NCBI RefSeq assembly: GCF_001594145.1
Contig: NZ_LVCF01000046.1
Coordinates: 62,001-126,000 of the forward strand
Reading direction: 5' to 3'
DNA: 64,000 bases
DNA from: Branchiibius sp. NY16-3462-2
GTDB lineage: Bacteria; Actinomycetota; Actinomycetes; Actinomycetales; Dermatophilaceae
The notes under the pieces were generated by a model, which was not told where the DNA came from, did no database searches, and was given only the letters and a program-made list of their open reading frames with translations. Position 1 is the stretch's first letter. Every line of letters begins with the position of its first letter. The position numbers and the translations under genes are program-made. Positions 27,102 to 35,918 of this stretch are shown piece by piece.

Positions 27102-27111
27102 ACGTTACCCT
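27102..27111. promoter_or_regulatory. Bidirectional promoter with shared TA (brkB / moxR)
   Basis: ACGTTACCCT: minus TAACGT (27102-27107, 6 bases to ATG 27095) and plus TACCCT (27106-27111, 7 bases to GTG 27119) share the TA at 27106-27107. Start codons are 24 bases apart. Confidence 0.6.
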
Positions 27112-27118
27112 CACTACC

Positions 27119-27961
27119 GTGAGTGAGCCGTGGTTCCCCGACCCTGATGGTGTCAGCGAGGCCCTGGGCCGGGCCGGATACCTGCCGGATGATGCGATCG
27201 CGACGACGGTCTTCCTCGCCGACCACCTCCAGCGGCCGTTGCTGATCGAAGGACCCGCCGGCGTCGGCAAGACCGCGCTCGCGGCAGCCCTGGCCACCGC
27301 TACTGGGGCGGCACTGATCCGCCTGCAGTGCTACGAGGGTGTTGACGAGGCGCGGGCGCTGTACGAATGGAACCACGCCGCCCAACTCCTGCGGATCACT
27401 GCGGCCGGGGACGACTCCAGTGTCTTCACCGAAGAGTTCCTGCTGCCCCGCCCGTTGCTGCAGGCGGTCCGCAGCCCCGCACGCGCCGTACTCCTGGTCG
27501 ACGAACTCGACAAGGCGGACGAGGAGATGGAAGGCCTGCTGCTGGAACTGCTCTCGGAGTTCCAGGTGACCATCCCGGAGTTGGGCACGATCAAGGCCGA
27601 GCACGCACCGCTGGTCGTCCTGACCTCCAACGCCCAGCGGGAGTTGTCCGAGGCGCTGCGCCGCCGCTGCCTCTACCTGCATCTGGACTACCCGACCCAG
27701 CAACGCGAGCGCGAGATCGTGCAGCTGCACGCGCCCGGTCTGCCGGAGGCGCTCAACGCCTCGGTGGTGCGGACCGTCGCCGCGCTGCGCGACCTGGACC
27801 TGCGCAAGGCGCCGTCGATCTCCGAGACCGTCGACTGGGCCCGCACCCTGCTGGCTCTGGGCGCCGATGACCTCGACCCAGCGCTGGTCGAACGCACCCT
27901 CGGGGTGGTGCTCAAACATCAGACCGACATCGACACCGTGCGGTCCGCATGGCTGAAATAG
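27119..27961 (+). CDS. MoxR-family AAA+ ATPase
   Basis: AAA+ chaperone that usually works with a VWA protein to insert or remodel metal centres or protein complexes. The 280-residue product has Walker A GPAGVGKTALA, Walker B LLVDELDKAD, sensor 1 VVLTSNAQRELSEALRRRC and the family arginine pattern. GTG at 27119 follows TACCCT by 7 bases. It overlaps the VWA gene by 13 bases. It is of the AAA_5/CoxD-like branch, distinct from the MoxR at 42131-43081. Confidence 0.9.
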   Translation: MSEPWFPDPDGVSEALGRAGYLPDDAIATTVFLADHLQRPLLIEGPAGVGKTALAAALATATGAALIRLQCYEGVDEARALYEWNHAAQLLRITAAGDDSSVFTEEFLLPRPLLQAVRSPARAVLLVDELDKADEEMEGLLLELLSEFQVTIPELGTIKAEHAPLVVLTSNAQRELSEALRRRCLYLHLDYPTQQREREIVQLHAPGLPEALNASVVRTVAALRDLDLRKAPSISETVDWARTLLALGADDLDPALVERTLGVVLKHQTDIDTVRSAWLK

Positions 27962-29232
27962 CCGACCGGCTGGTCGGATTCACCCACGCGCTGCGGGAGC
28001 ACGGCGTCCCCGTCGGCACCAGTGAGGGTATCGACGCAGCGCTGGCGGCGCAGACCCTCGGTTTCGCCAACCGGGAGCGGCTGCGAGCCGGCCTGGCCAG
28101 TGCGCTCACTGGCTCACCGGACGAGCGGGCCATCTTCGACCCGCTGTTCGATCTGTACTTCCCGCTTGCGGTGGGTGTGCGACCGGTTGAGGAGCGCGAT
28201 CTGCTGGAGGCTTTGAGTACCGCTCTGGCGCAAGGAGATCCGCTGGACCAACTCGCCGTGGACGCGGTCACCCAACACGGACAGGTCGGCTCCGGCTGGT
28301 CGGCCCAGCAGACGCTCCAGCAACTGCGCCCGGAGCGCGCGATCGCCGGCGCGTTGGGGGACCCGGGTGAAGGCATCGCCGGCGCGTTCGAGCGGGACGA
28401 GTTGCGCGCGCAGGTCCGTGAATTCCGGGAGTTGGTCGAGGCTGAGGCGAGACGCCGCAACGCCGAGATCCGTGGGGTCGAGCAGATCAGCCGGTACGCC
28501 GTGGACAAGACCCTCCTGGATCGTGACCTACTCGGGCTGGGACCGGGCGACCTTGCAGCGCTGAAGGCCGAATTGGTCCCGCTGGCAAAGAAACTCGCGG
28601 CTCGGCTGAAAGCCAAGGAGACCGCGCGCGGGCCGATCGACGTACGTCGCACCATGCGTTCGTCGATGTCCACCGGTGGGGTGCCGATGGACCCCGTGTA
28701 TCGCAAACGCACCAAACACCGACCCGACCTGGTGGTGCTCGCCGACCTGTCCGGATCGGTCGGCGGCTTCTCCATGTTCACGCTGTTGTTGCTCAAGGCC
28801 CTGCACAGTCACTTCCGCCGGTTGCGCGTCCTGGGCTTCGTCAGCAGCGCCGCCGATATCACCGACCTGATCACCGGTGACCTGCTGACCGGCTCGTTGA
28901 CCTACTGGGCCCTGGAACGGCCCGAACTGACCCGGCGGGGGCGCTCCAGCAACTACGAGCAATCGCTGCGCGACCTGGCCGCGGCCGACGGGCTCACCTC
29001 CCGCACCACGTTGCTCATTCTCGGGGACGCCCGCAGCAACCACGCGCGGCCGGATCTGGACACTCTGGAGTCGATCCGTCGCACGGTTCGCCGGGCGTAC
29101 TGGCTCAATCCCGAGGCCCGCACGAGGTGGGATACCGGCGACTCGGTCGCCTCGGCGTACGGGCAGATCATCCCCATGCATGAGGTGCGCACGGCGGCGG
29201 GTCTTCGACACTTCGTCGAGCAGGTTCTGTGA
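27949..29232 (+). CDS. VWA domain protein (CoxE-like)
   Basis: Partner of the MoxR ATPase encoded just before. The 427-residue product has a helical N-terminal half and a C-terminal von Willebrand A domain with the MIDAS motif DLSGSVGGFS, LRVLGFVSS and TLLILGDARSNH. This is the CoxE layout, which in carbon monoxide dehydrogenase clusters helps assemble the active site together with CoxD; no molybdenum hydroxylase gene is present in this window, so the client is unknown. The next gene, the acyl-CoA carboxylase alpha subunit, has its own promoter. Confidence 0.87.
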   Translation: MAEIADRLVGFTHALREHGVPVGTSEGIDAALAAQTLGFANRERLRAGLASALTGSPDERAIFDPLFDLYFPLAVGVRPVEERDLLEALSTALAQGDPLDQLAVDAVTQHGQVGSGWSAQQTLQQLRPERAIAGALGDPGEGIAGAFERDELRAQVREFRELVEAEARRRNAEIRGVEQISRYAVDKTLLDRDLLGLGPGDLAALKAELVPLAKKLAARLKAKETARGPIDVRRTMRSSMSTGGVPMDPVYRKRTKHRPDLVVLADLSGSVGGFSMFTLLLLKALHSHFRRLRVLGFVSSAADITDLITGDLLTGSLTYWALERPELTRRGRSSNYEQSLRDLAAADGLTSRTTLLILGDARSNHARPDLDTLESIRRTVRRAYWLNPEARTRWDTGDSVASAYGQIIPMHEVRTAAGLRHFVEQVL

Positions 29233-29237
29233 CTCAC

Positions 29238-29243
29238 TAGAGT
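29238..29243 (+). promoter_or_regulatory. -10 box of the acyl-CoA carboxylase alpha gene
   Basis: TAGAGT, 7 bases, ATG at 29251. The surrounding CTAGAGTC is identical to the accD promoter at 13644-13651. Confidence 0.55.
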
Positions 29244-29250
29244 CGAAGGC

Positions 29251-30999
29251 ATGAAGGTTCTCATCGCCAACCGCGGCGAAATCGCTGTGCGTATCGCCCG
29301 CGCCTGCAAGGACGCAGGCATCCCTTCTGTCGCGGTCTACGCCGACCCGGACCGGGACGCGCTGCACGTGCGCGTGGCCGACGAGGCGTACGCGCTGGGC
29401 GGGGCGACACCCGGCGATTCCTACCTGCGGCAGGACAAACTGCTGGAGGTGGCGGCGCAGTCCGGCGCGGATGCAATTCACCCGGGATACGGCTTCCTGT
29501 CCGAGAACGCCGACTTTGCCCAGGCGGTCATCGACGCCGGGCTGACCTGGATCGGGCCGCCGCCGTCCGCTATCGATTCGCTCGGCGACAAGGTCAAGGC
29601 CCGGCACATCGCCACCAAGGCCGGCGCTCCGCTCGTGCCCGGAACCAATGACCCGGTCGCCGACGCCGATGAGGTGGTTGCCTTCGCCCGTGAGCATGGC
29701 CTGCCGGTGGCGATCAAGGCGGCGTACGGCGGTGGCGGACGTGGTCTGAAGGTGGCCCGCACGCTGGAGGAGATTCCCGAACTCTACGACTCGGCCGTGC
29801 GTGAAGCAGTTACTGCGTTCGGCCGCGGCGAGTGCTTCGTCGAGCGGTTCCTGGACAAGCCGCGGCATGTGGAGACTCAGTGCCTCGCGGATGCAGCCGG
29901 CAACGTGGTCGTCGTGTCGACGCGCGACTGCTCCCTACAACGGCGCAACCAGAAGCTCGTCGAGGAGGCGCCTGCGCCCTACCTGAGCGAGGAGCAGCAC
30001 GCTGAACTGGTGCGCGCCTCGAAAGCCATTCTGCGCGAAGCAAATTACGTCAGTGCGGGTACTTGCGAGTTCCTCGTCGGCCAGGACGGAGTCATCTCCT
30101 TCCTCGAGGTCAACACCCGGTTGCAGGTCGAGCACCCGGTCTCCGAAGAGGTCACCGGCATCGACCTGGTGCGCGAGCAGTTCCGGATCGCCGCCGGGGG
30201 CACGCTGGACTACCCCGACCCGGAACCGCACGCGCACTCCATCGAGTTCCGGATCAACGGCGAGGACGCCGGTCGCGGCTTCCTGCCTGCCCCCGGCACG
30301 GTCACGCTCTTCGACGCGCCGTCCGGCCCGGGCGTGCGCGTCGACTCCGGCGTCGTCAGCGGCGACGTCATCGGCGGTGCCTTTGACTCGATGCTGGCCA
30401 AGCTCATCGTCACCGGCGCGAACCGGCAGCAGGCGCTGGAGCGATCCCGCCGAGCGCTCGATGAGTTGGTCATCGAGGGGATGCCCACGGTGCTGCCCTT
30501 CCACCGGGTGGTCGTGCGCGACCCGGCGTTCGCCACCGACGACGACACGCCGTTCACCATCCACACCCGGTGGATCGAGACCGAGTTCGACAACCAGATC
30601 CCGGCGTACGCAGGACCGCTCGCCGAGGACGACGAACCCCAGGAGCGGCAGAGCCTGGTGGTCGAGGTCGGTGGCAAGCGCCTGGAGGTGAGCCTGCCCG
30701 CCGGTTTCTCCGGAGCTTCAGCAGCACCGGCCGGCCCGGCCAAGCGCAAGAAGCGGGCCGGTGGTGGTGGGGCAGCGGTGTCCGGCGACGCGCTCACGGC
30801 TCCGATGCAAGGCACCATCGTCAAGGTGCTGGTCTCCGACGGCGATCAGGTCGCGAGCGGAGACACCGTGGTGGTGTTGGAAGCGATGAAGATGGAGCAG
30901 CCGATCACCGCGCACAAGGACGGCACGATCAGCGGGCTGTCGGCAAGCGTCGGCGAGACGGTCACCTCCGGCACCGTGCTGGCGACGATCACTGACTGA
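29251..30999 (+). CDS. accA: Acyl-CoA carboxylase alpha subunit (biotin carboxylase + biotin carrier)
   Basis: Carboxylates its own biotin with ATP and bicarbonate and passes the CO2 to the AccD subunit. In the 582-residue product, biotin carboxylase occupies about 1-450 ([58 protein letters not shown]), then a linker rich in Ala, Pro and Lys, then the biotinyl domain with EAMKMEQPI, target Lys547. The 35 residues between that lysine and the end are standard. Two-domain alpha subunits like this serve acetyl- and propionyl-CoA carboxylases in actinobacteria (AccA3). The promoter matches that of accD 15 kb away. It overlaps the convergent TetR gene by 11 bases. Confidence 0.95.
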   Translation: MKVLIANRGEIAVRIARACKDAGIPSVAVYADPDRDALHVRVADEAYALGGATPGDSYLRQDKLLEVAAQSGADAIHPGYGFLSENADFAQAVIDAGLTWIGPPPSAIDSLGDKVKARHIATKAGAPLVPGTNDPVADADEVVAFAREHGLPVAIKAAYGGGGRGLKVARTLEEIPELYDSAVREAVTAFGRGECFVERFLDKPRHVETQCLADAAGNVVVVSTRDCSLQRRNQKLVEEAPAPYLSEEQHAELVRASKAILREANYVSAGTCEFLVGQDGVISFLEVNTRLQVEHPVSEEVTGIDLVREQFRIAAGGTLDYPDPEPHAHSIEFRINGEDAGRGFLPAPGTVTLFDAPSGPGVRVDSGVVSGDVIGGAFDSMLAKLIVTGANRQQALERSRRALDELVIEGMPTVLPFHRVVVRDPAFATDDDTPFTIHTRWIETEFDNQIPAYAGPLAEDDEPQERQSLVVEVGGKRLEVSLPAGFSGASAAPAGPAKRKKRAGGGGAAVSGDALTAPMQGTIVKVLVSDGDQVASGDTVVVLEAMKMEQPITAHKDGTISGLSASVGETVTSGTVLATITD

Positions 31000-31669
31000 G
31001 CTGCAACCGCTCCTCGTCGAGCGCGAGAACGTCGGCGGCGTCGAGGTTCAGGATGCCCAGGACCAGGATGCCGATCGTGTGGCGCAGGTAGGGTTCGCGA
31101 GCGGCCGGCTGCAGCTTCATCGAGCTCACGACGATGCCCTCGAGGGATGACACGAGTGCCTTGGAGCGCATCTCCGGTGCGGAGATACCCATCCGCTCGA
31201 CGATCGTCTCGACAATGAACGCCATCATCTCCCGCCAGTGGTTGGCGGCCGGTGCCAGCGTCGGCTTGCGTAGCGACTCGAAGCTCAGCTCGCCCATGGC
31301 GATCACCAGCGTCGCGTCCTGGGTCCAGCCGTGCAGCAGCCTGGTGCAGGCGTTCACCACGAAGACACGGTTGAGGATCTCCTCATCGGAGAAGCCCTCA
31401 CCCATCGCCGCGACGTCGCTGGTGAACCGCGCCCCGACGTGTTCGGTGAGCGCCGTCAGCAGCGCGAGGCGGGTGCGGTAGTAGACCGAGCAGGTGCCCT
31501 CCGGAAGCCCTGCCTCACGGTCCACCGCCCGGTGGGTCAGACCACGCAGTCCCTGCTCGGCGACGACGGCCGCCGCCGACTCCAGAAGGTGCAGCTGACG
31601 GGCCGCGGTGCCCTCCGGACGGCTTCGGCGAGTACGTACGGCGCGACGGCGCTCGAGGGACTTCGACAC
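30989..31669 (-). CDS. TetR-family transcriptional regulator
   Basis: Probable repressor, 226 residues. The N-terminal helix-turn-helix reads [34 protein letters not shown] (helix 3 around GTCSVYYR); the C-terminal helical ligand domain is not assigned to any effector. A basic arm of about 20 residues precedes the DNA-binding domain. The start is GTG at 31669, with minus TACGCT ending 6 bases upstream. It is divergent from a 54-residue membrane protein and convergent with the carboxylase alpha gene; either could be its target. Confidence 0.88.
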   Translation of the reverse strand: MSKSLERRRAVRTRRSRPEGTAARQLHLLESAAAVVAEQGLRGLTHRAVDREAGLPEGTCSVYYRTRLALLTALTEHVGARFTSDVAAMGEGFSDEEILNRVFVVNACTRLLHGWTQDATLVIAMGELSFESLRKPTLAPAANHWREMMAFIVETIVERMGISAPEMRSKALVSSLEGIVVSSMKLQPAAREPYLRHTIGILVLGILNLDAADVLALDEERLQLSQ

Positions 31670-31675
31670 GCGCTC

Positions 31676-31681
31676 AGCGTA
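31676..31681 (-). promoter_or_regulatory. -10 box of the TetR gene
   Basis: Minus strand TACGCT, 6 bases, GTG at 31669. It lies 9 bases from the opposing box at 31691. Confidence 0.5.
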
Positions 31682-31690
31682 GCCCCGGCA

Positions 31691-31696
31691 TACGGT
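31691..31696 (+). promoter_or_regulatory. -10 box of the 54-residue membrane protein gene
   Basis: TACGGT, 6 bases, ATG at 31703: leaderless geometry, and the main support for the short gene. Confidence 0.5.
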
Positions 31697-31702
31697 GGCG
31701 GT

Positions 31703-31867
31703 ATGAGATGGGGCAATCTGCTGCCGCTACTGGTGGTCATCGGGCTCGCGCTGGCCTATGTCCGGTGGGTCCGGCCGCGTATCCGGCAGGCCCGCTACGA
31801 CCGGTGGGAACGCGAGGGCCTGTTGCCGGAGCAGACGGGTGAGCGACGTCACGACGACTCAACTTGA
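31703..31867 (+). CDS. Small single-span membrane protein (54 residues)
   Basis: Not recognised. The N-terminal segment LLPLLVVIGLALAYVRWV is one membrane helix, followed by a strongly basic region (RPRIRQARYDRWERE) and a charged tail, so an N-out/C-in anchor is likely. Support for being a real gene: a -10 box 6 bases before ATG 31703, typical actinobacterial codon use, and divergence from a TetR gene that may regulate it. Confidence 0.6.
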   Translation: MRWGNLLPLLVVIGLALAYVRWVRPRIRQARYDRWEREGLLPEQTGERRHDDST

Positions 31868-31877
31868 GCGCATTCTT

Positions 31878-31891
31878 ACTACATCTGTAGT
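31878..31891. promoter_or_regulatory. BlaI/MecI/CopY-type operator
   Basis: Perfect inverted repeat ACTACA-TC-TGTAGT. With flanking bases, TACTACATCTGTAGTG (31877-31892) matches the classical BlaI operator TACTACATATGTAGTA at 14 of 16 positions and has the TACA-N2-TGTA core also used by CopY. It overlaps the -10 box TAGTGT of the next gene, the expected place for a repressor site. No BlaI or BlaR gene is in the window. Confidence 0.6.
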
Positions 31892-31893
31892 GT
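31888..31893 (+). promoter_or_regulatory. -10 box of the 63-residue membrane protein gene
   Basis: TAGTGT, 7 bases, ATG at 31901. Its first four bases are the right arm of the BlaI-like operator. Confidence 0.5.
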
Positions 31894-31900
31894 CCTGGTC

Positions 31901-32092
31901 ATGGCTGATATCACCTTCGCCGTCACGGCGTTCGCCATCATCGGCGGCGTCGCCGCACTGCTCTCGATCGGGATCTACGCCACGGTTCTGACCCGCTTCT
32001 TCATGGCGAACCGCAGGGTGCGCCTGGCCAGCCGCGAGCACTTGGTGCCCTACTACCGCGACGGCTGGCGCTACGGCTTCGCCACCGTCTGA
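31901..32092 (+). CDS. Small membrane protein behind a BlaI-like operator (63 residues)
   Basis: Not recognised. One long hydrophobic segment (FAVTAFAIIGGVAALLSIGI, about residues 6-25) is followed by a partly hydrophobic, then basic and aromatic tail (RFFMANRRVRLASREH, PYYRDGWRYGFA). Evidence for a real gene: leaderless promoter geometry, a near-consensus BlaI/CopY operator over the -10 box, and an intact frame. It is followed after 21 bases by the pirin gene, which has its own GAGGG ribosome site and may be co-transcribed. BlaI-type regulation suggests a response to cell-wall damage or copper, by inference only. Confidence 0.62.
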   Translation: MADITFAVTAFAIIGGVAALLSIGIYATVLTRFFMANRRVRLASREHLVPYYRDGWRYGFATV

Positions 32093-32113
32093 CGCACGTG
32101 CGAGGGTTGGTCC

Positions 32114-33085
32114 ATGACCAACCCGGACCCGCACCCGATCGAAGTACCGATCCAGGCCGCTCCGTGCGCCGGCCGCAGCGAGTTGCTCCCTGCGCGCGAT
32201 GTGCCGTTGGGTGGGCTGCGGGCGATGACGGTACGGCGCACCCTCCCGCAGCGCGCGCGAAGCCTGATCGGTGCGTGGTGCTTCGCCGACCACTACGGCC
32301 CCGATGACATCTCGCAAACCGGCGGGATGCAGGTAGCACCCCACCCGCATACCGGATTAGCCACTGTCAGTTGGCTTTTCGAGGGCCGGATCCAGCACCG
32401 GGACTCCGTCGGCAACGTGCAGGCCGTGCTGCCCGGCGAGCTCAACCTGATGAACGCCGGCCGCGGCATCAGCCACTCGGAGATCTCCGATCCGAGCGGT
32501 CCGGCCACCTTGCACGGCGTCCAGCTGTGGCTGGCCCTGCCGGACCGCGACCGGTTCAGCGAGCCGAACCTCCAGCACTTCGTGCCGCCGGTCAGCGAGT
32601 CCGACGGCGTTGCCCTGCGGGTCTTCCTCGGGACCCTGGCCGGGCAGTCAAGCCCGGTCACGACGTACACCCCCCTGCTCGGGGCGCAACTCGATTTCGC
32701 CCCGGGGGCTCGGGTGGACGTCGACCTGGAAGCCGACTTCGAGTACGGCGTCCTGGTCGACTCCGGGCACATCACTGCCGCCGGCGAACCGGTGGGTCCT
32801 GCGCAACTGCGGTATTTCCCACCCGGCGCACCCAGCCTGTCCCTGGTTGCCGGCGATGAACCGGCCCGGGTGATCCTGCTCGGTGGTGAACCCCTGGGCG
32901 AGTCACTGGTGATGTGGTGGAACTTCGTCGGACGCGACCATGACGAGATCGTGGCGTTCCGGGACGAATGGCAGCGCCAGATCAGCCAACGCGATGCCTC
33001 CGGGCAGTTCGGCTACCCCGCCGGCGACCAGCTACCTCCGATTCCCGCCCCGCCGATGCCGGGGACACGACTCAAAGCCCGGTGA
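32114..33085 (+). CDS. Pirin family protein
   Basis: Bicupin iron-binding protein; relatives are redox-sensing cofactors or quercetin dioxygenases. The 323-residue product has pirin hallmarks: WCFADHYGPDD, APHPHTGLATVSWLFEG (the His-x-His metal ligands), LMNAGRGISHSE and, in the second cupin, a C-terminal LGGEPLGESLVMWWNFVGR. ATG at 32114 with GAGGG about 9 bases upstream. It may be in one transcript with the preceding 63-residue membrane protein and so under the BlaI-like operator. It converges with the HNH gene, overlapping it by 14 bases. Confidence 0.9.
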   Translation: MTNPDPHPIEVPIQAAPCAGRSELLPARDVPLGGLRAMTVRRTLPQRARSLIGAWCFADHYGPDDISQTGGMQVAPHPHTGLATVSWLFEGRIQHRDSVGNVQAVLPGELNLMNAGRGISHSEISDPSGPATLHGVQLWLALPDRDRFSEPNLQHFVPPVSESDGVALRVFLGTLAGQSSPVTTYTPLLGAQLDFAPGARVDVDLEADFEYGVLVDSGHITAAGEPVGPAQLRYFPPGAPSLSLVAGDEPARVILLGGEPLGESLVMWWNFVGRDHDEIVAFRDEWQRQISQRDASGQFGYPAGDQLPPIPAPPMPGTRLKAR

Positions 33086-34397
33086 ACCCGTGCCAGATCA
33101 CCTCGACGAAGCGGCGCTCCAAGCCGGACAGCGGCTCCCGCGGCCTGTCGCTCGGTGGCCGGGGTGGGGTGCTGGTCATCCTCAGCCGTCCGATGCGATA
33201 CGTGATCTCCCGCCCGGTCCCCGTCACCTCGTAGCCGGGCAGTTCCTTCGTGTAGTTGCAGTGCGCGCAGTCGGCGTCGGCGTTGTCGGCCGAGGTCGGG
33301 CCACCCTCGGCGACGGGCTGGACGTGATCGATGTGTTTGACGTCAGACTCGCAGAACGGCGTGCGGCAGCGCTGGTCGCGCAGGGTGATGAACTCGCGCA
33401 GTAACCCCCGGTAGGTCCGCGCGGTCGACTCCATCCCGATCAGATCCTCGTGACCCGGCGCGGTGAAAATCCGTCGGATCGCCGGGCCGTCCTTGTCCGG
33501 ACAGGCGGTGATCAGCTCCCGGGCGAGATGACCGGGGATCGTGCCGTACCCCTCCAGATAACCCGGTGCGTCCCTGATGAGGGTCTCGATGGGGATCATC
33601 AGATTGACCCGTACGTCGACCGGTGCCGGCTGGCCCGTAGCCCGCCCGGTGACCCGGGAGACCAGTGCATCGGCCATCGCCCGGTTGCGGTCGGGAGCCT
33701 TGGCGGCCGCCACGTCGGGATCGGCCTGGAGCGCCTGGACACAGGCCAGACCCTCCCGCGCCGGCAGGAGCGCAGTCAGTCGCAGCATCGAGTCGGGCGC
33801 GGAGCGCCAGCTGACGTGTCGATCGTGTGCGGCGGCAATCGCGCGGACCCCGGCGAGGTCCGGGTCGAGGCGGTTGACGACGAGCCGGGCCGCCTCGCGC
33901 AACCCGCGGTCCCCCAGTCGTTGCCACCGGTCGGAGACTTCATCGGCAACCTGTGCGCGGGCGGCGGCGCCGAGGCCCTCGGTCTCCCGGACCAGGATGG
34001 CGGCCTGCTCCTCGCCGATCTCCCCGGCGCGCATGCCGTCCAGCACCGCTGGCATCTCGTGGGTGAGCACCTGGGCCTGGTGGACCAGGCGGGCAGCGGC
34101 CACCGGGTGGCGTCGACGTGCGAACCCGACCGCGACGGCGGTGACCCGCGCGGCCCACCCCGGCGGCACCGTGGACTTCGGTTGCAACCGGTCCTTCGCA
34201 CTGGTCACGGCGTGAGCGGTCAGTTCGATCTGCCGGGCGCTGATCGCATGTTTGAGGTGCTCGAGCTCCTGGATGAGCACGTCACTGATCCGAGCCGAAT
34301 CGAACTGTCCTGCAGTTGAATTGATCCGCGCACGGCAGTCGCGCACGAGGGCGAGCGCGGCCTGTTCGGCCTCGTTCAGCACCTCGGTTTCGTCCAT
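33072..34397 (-). CDS. DUF222 / HNH endonuclease domain protein
   Basis: The 441-residue product is of the multi-copy actinobacterial 13E12-like family: a DUF222 domain over the first 300 residues (HAITSAK-type helices, AARAQVADEVSDRW, VRVNLMIPIETL) and a C-terminal HNH nuclease with CRTPFCESDVKHIDHVQPVAEGG (quoted in part as CESDVKHIDHVQPVAEGG) and CAHCNYTKE; zinc cysteines and HNH histidines are present. The biological role of the family is unknown. TAGGTT ends 6 bases before ATG 34397. No mobile-element borders were found around it. Confidence 0.88.
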   Translation of the reverse strand: MDETEVLNEAEQAALALVRDCRARINSTAGQFDSARISDVLIQELEHLKHAISARQIELTAHAVTSAKDRLQPKSTVPPGWAARVTAVAVGFARRRHPVAAARLVHQAQVLTHEMPAVLDGMRAGEIGEEQAAILVRETEGLGAAARAQVADEVSDRWQRLGDRGLREAARLVVNRLDPDLAGVRAIAAAHDRHVSWRSAPDSMLRLTALLPAREGLACVQALQADPDVAAAKAPDRNRAMADALVSRVTGRATGQPAPVDVRVNLMIPIETLIRDAPGYLEGYGTIPGHLARELITACPDKDGPAIRRIFTAPGHEDLIGMESTARTYRGLLREFITLRDQRCRTPFCESDVKHIDHVQPVAEGGPTSADNADADCAHCNYTKELPGYEVTGTGREITYRIGRLRMTSTPPRPPSDRPREPLSGLERRFVEVIWHGFTGL

Positions 34398-34403
34398 ACG
34401 AGG

Positions 34404-34409
34404 AACCTA
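34404..34409 (-). promoter_or_regulatory. -10 box of the HNH protein gene
   Basis: Minus strand TAGGTT, 6 bases, ATG at 34397. Confidence 0.5.
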
Positions 34410-34474
34410 GATCAAGGGTCTGACAACATCCCTGGTCATCACGAGGGCTGGTCCCGCGGAGTGCAACAAGACGC

Positions 34475-35887
34475 CTAGGACTCCAGCGTGTGCAGCCGCC
34501 GCGCCGCCTCGGTGATCGACCCGGTCATCGAGGGATAGACCGAGAAGGTGGAGGCCAACTGGTCGACCGTGAGCCGGTTCTGCACCGCGATACCGATCGG
34601 GAAGATCAGTTCCGAAGCCTGCGGCGCCACGACCACCCCACCCACGATCGTGTTGGATCCGGGGCGGGCAAACAGCTTCACGAAACCATCGGTGATGTTG
34701 CGCATCTTGGCCCGCGGGTTTGTCGAGAGGGGCAGCGTCACGGTGCGCGCTTCGACCTTGCCCTCGTCGATGTCCGCCATCGAGTAGCCCACCGTCGCGA
34801 TCTCCGGGTCGGTGAAGATATTCGCGCAGACACCGCGCAGGTTCAGGGGAGCCACGGCATCGCCCAGCGCGTGGAACATCGCGATCCGGCCCTGCATCGC
34901 CGCCACCGACGCCAACGGGTAGACCCCCGTGCAGTCCCCCGCCGCGTAAATCCCCGGGACGCTGGTGCGCGACACCCGGTCGACCACGATGTGCCCGGAA
35001 GCAGTCGTCTCGACCCCCGCCGCCTGCAGCCCGATGCCCTCGGTCTGCGGAATGGCGCCCACAGCCAGCAGCGCGTGTGAACCCTCGACCGTCCGGCCGT
35101 CGTCCAACGTGACCACGACCGAGTCGCCGACCCGCTCCGCACCGACCGCGCGCGACTTGTTCAGCACGTTCATCCCCCGGCGGCGGAAGACGTTCTCGAT
35201 GACCGTCGCCGCGTCCGCGTCCTGACCCGGCAGCACCCGGTCACGCGACGAGACCAGCGTGACCTCGCAACCCAACCCCAGATAGGCGTGCGCCAACTCA
35301 GCACCGGTGACACCGGAACCGACCACGATCAGATGTTTGGGCAGTTCGGGCAGGTCGTAGATCTGCTGCCACGTCAGGATCCGCTCCCCGTCGGGGACGG
35401 CCGTCGGCAACTGGCGGGGCGTCGTACCCACAGCGACCAGAATCGTGTCCGCGCCGAACTCGCGGGCCACGCCGTTCGTGCCCTCGGCGTACACCCGGCC
35501 CCGGTCGACGATCTGCCCGGTGCCGTCGAAGACCTGCACGCCGGCGCTCTCGCACTGCGCCCGGATGTCCAGGCTCTGGGCCTTGGCCAGCCGCACGATC
35601 CGCTGGTTGATCTGCTGCACGTCGGCGTGCGCGTGCTGGTCCAACTCGGTCGTGTCGAACCCGACACCCAGCCGGCCGGCCGCCTCGAAGCGGGACATGA
35701 AGTCCGACGTCGCGATCAGGGCCTTGCTCGGCACGCAGTCGGTGAGGACGGCGGCACCGCCCATGCCTTCTTTCTCGATCACGGTGACCATGGCGCCGAG
35801 CTGGGCGCCGACCAGGGCCGCCTCGTAGCCACCCGGGCCACCACCGATCACGACTACGGAGCGCTTTCGAGTCGTCACGGCCCTCAT
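34475..35887 (-). CDS. lpdA: NAD(P)H-quinone dehydrogenase, LpdA type
   Basis: Flavoprotein disulfide-reductase fold that reduces quinones rather than lipoamide. The 470-residue product has FAD motif VVVIGGGPGGYEAA, GGAAVLTDCVPSKALIA, where only the second redox cysteine of the usual CxxxxC remains, NAD motif VVGSGVTGAELAHAYLGLG, and YAAGDCTGVYPLA. Loss of the first cysteine is the mark of LpdA (M. tuberculosis Rv3303c), which is also close to the nucleoside phosphorylase gene. The start is ATG 35887; GTG 35878 with GAGG just upstream is an alternative nine bases shorter. Confidence 0.88.
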   Translation of the reverse strand: MRAVTTRKRSVVVIGGGPGGYEAALVGAQLGAMVTVIEKEGMGGAAVLTDCVPSKALIATSDFMSRFEAAGRLGVGFDTTELDQHAHADVQQINQRIVRLAKAQSLDIRAQCESAGVQVFDGTGQIVDRGRVYAEGTNGVAREFGADTILVAVGTTPRQLPTAVPDGERILTWQQIYDLPELPKHLIVVGSGVTGAELAHAYLGLGCEVTLVSSRDRVLPGQDADAATVIENVFRRRGMNVLNKSRAVGAERVGDSVVVTLDDGRTVEGSHALLAVGAIPQTEGIGLQAAGVETTASGHIVVDRVSRTSVPGIYAAGDCTGVYPLASVAAMQGRIAMFHALGDAVAPLNLRGVCANIFTDPEIATVGYSMADIDEGKVEARTVTLPLSTNPRAKMRNITDGFVKLFARPGSNTIVGGVVVAPQASELIFPIGIAVQNRLTVDQLASTFSVYPSMTGSITEAARRLHTLES

Positions 35888-35906
35888 CTTTCCACGGCCG
35901 CCCCAC

Positions 35907-35912
35907 TAACCT
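35907..35912 (+). promoter_or_regulatory. -10 box of the nucleoside phosphorylase operon
   Basis: TAACCT, 6 bases, GTG at 35919. It is enclosed by CCCC (35901-35904) and GGGG (35916-35919), a small inverted repeat around the start site. Confidence 0.5.
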
Positions 35913-35918
35913 GACGGG

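Noticed and set aside
27119..29232. MoxR-VWA pair as part of a carbon monoxide dehydrogenase or defence system
   Set aside because: No molybdenum hydroxylase subunits and no nuclease, toxin or other defence effector next to it; the pair is reported without a client.
28528..29868. Open minus-strand frame of 446 codons opposite the VWA and carboxylase alpha genes
   Set aside because: It spans two well-supported genes on the other strand and has no recognisable motif; a GC shadow.
33072..34397. HNH protein as part of a mobile element or intein-like invader
   Set aside because: No repeats, integrase or disrupted gene flank it; DUF222-HNH proteins are ordinary chromosomal genes in actinobacteria.
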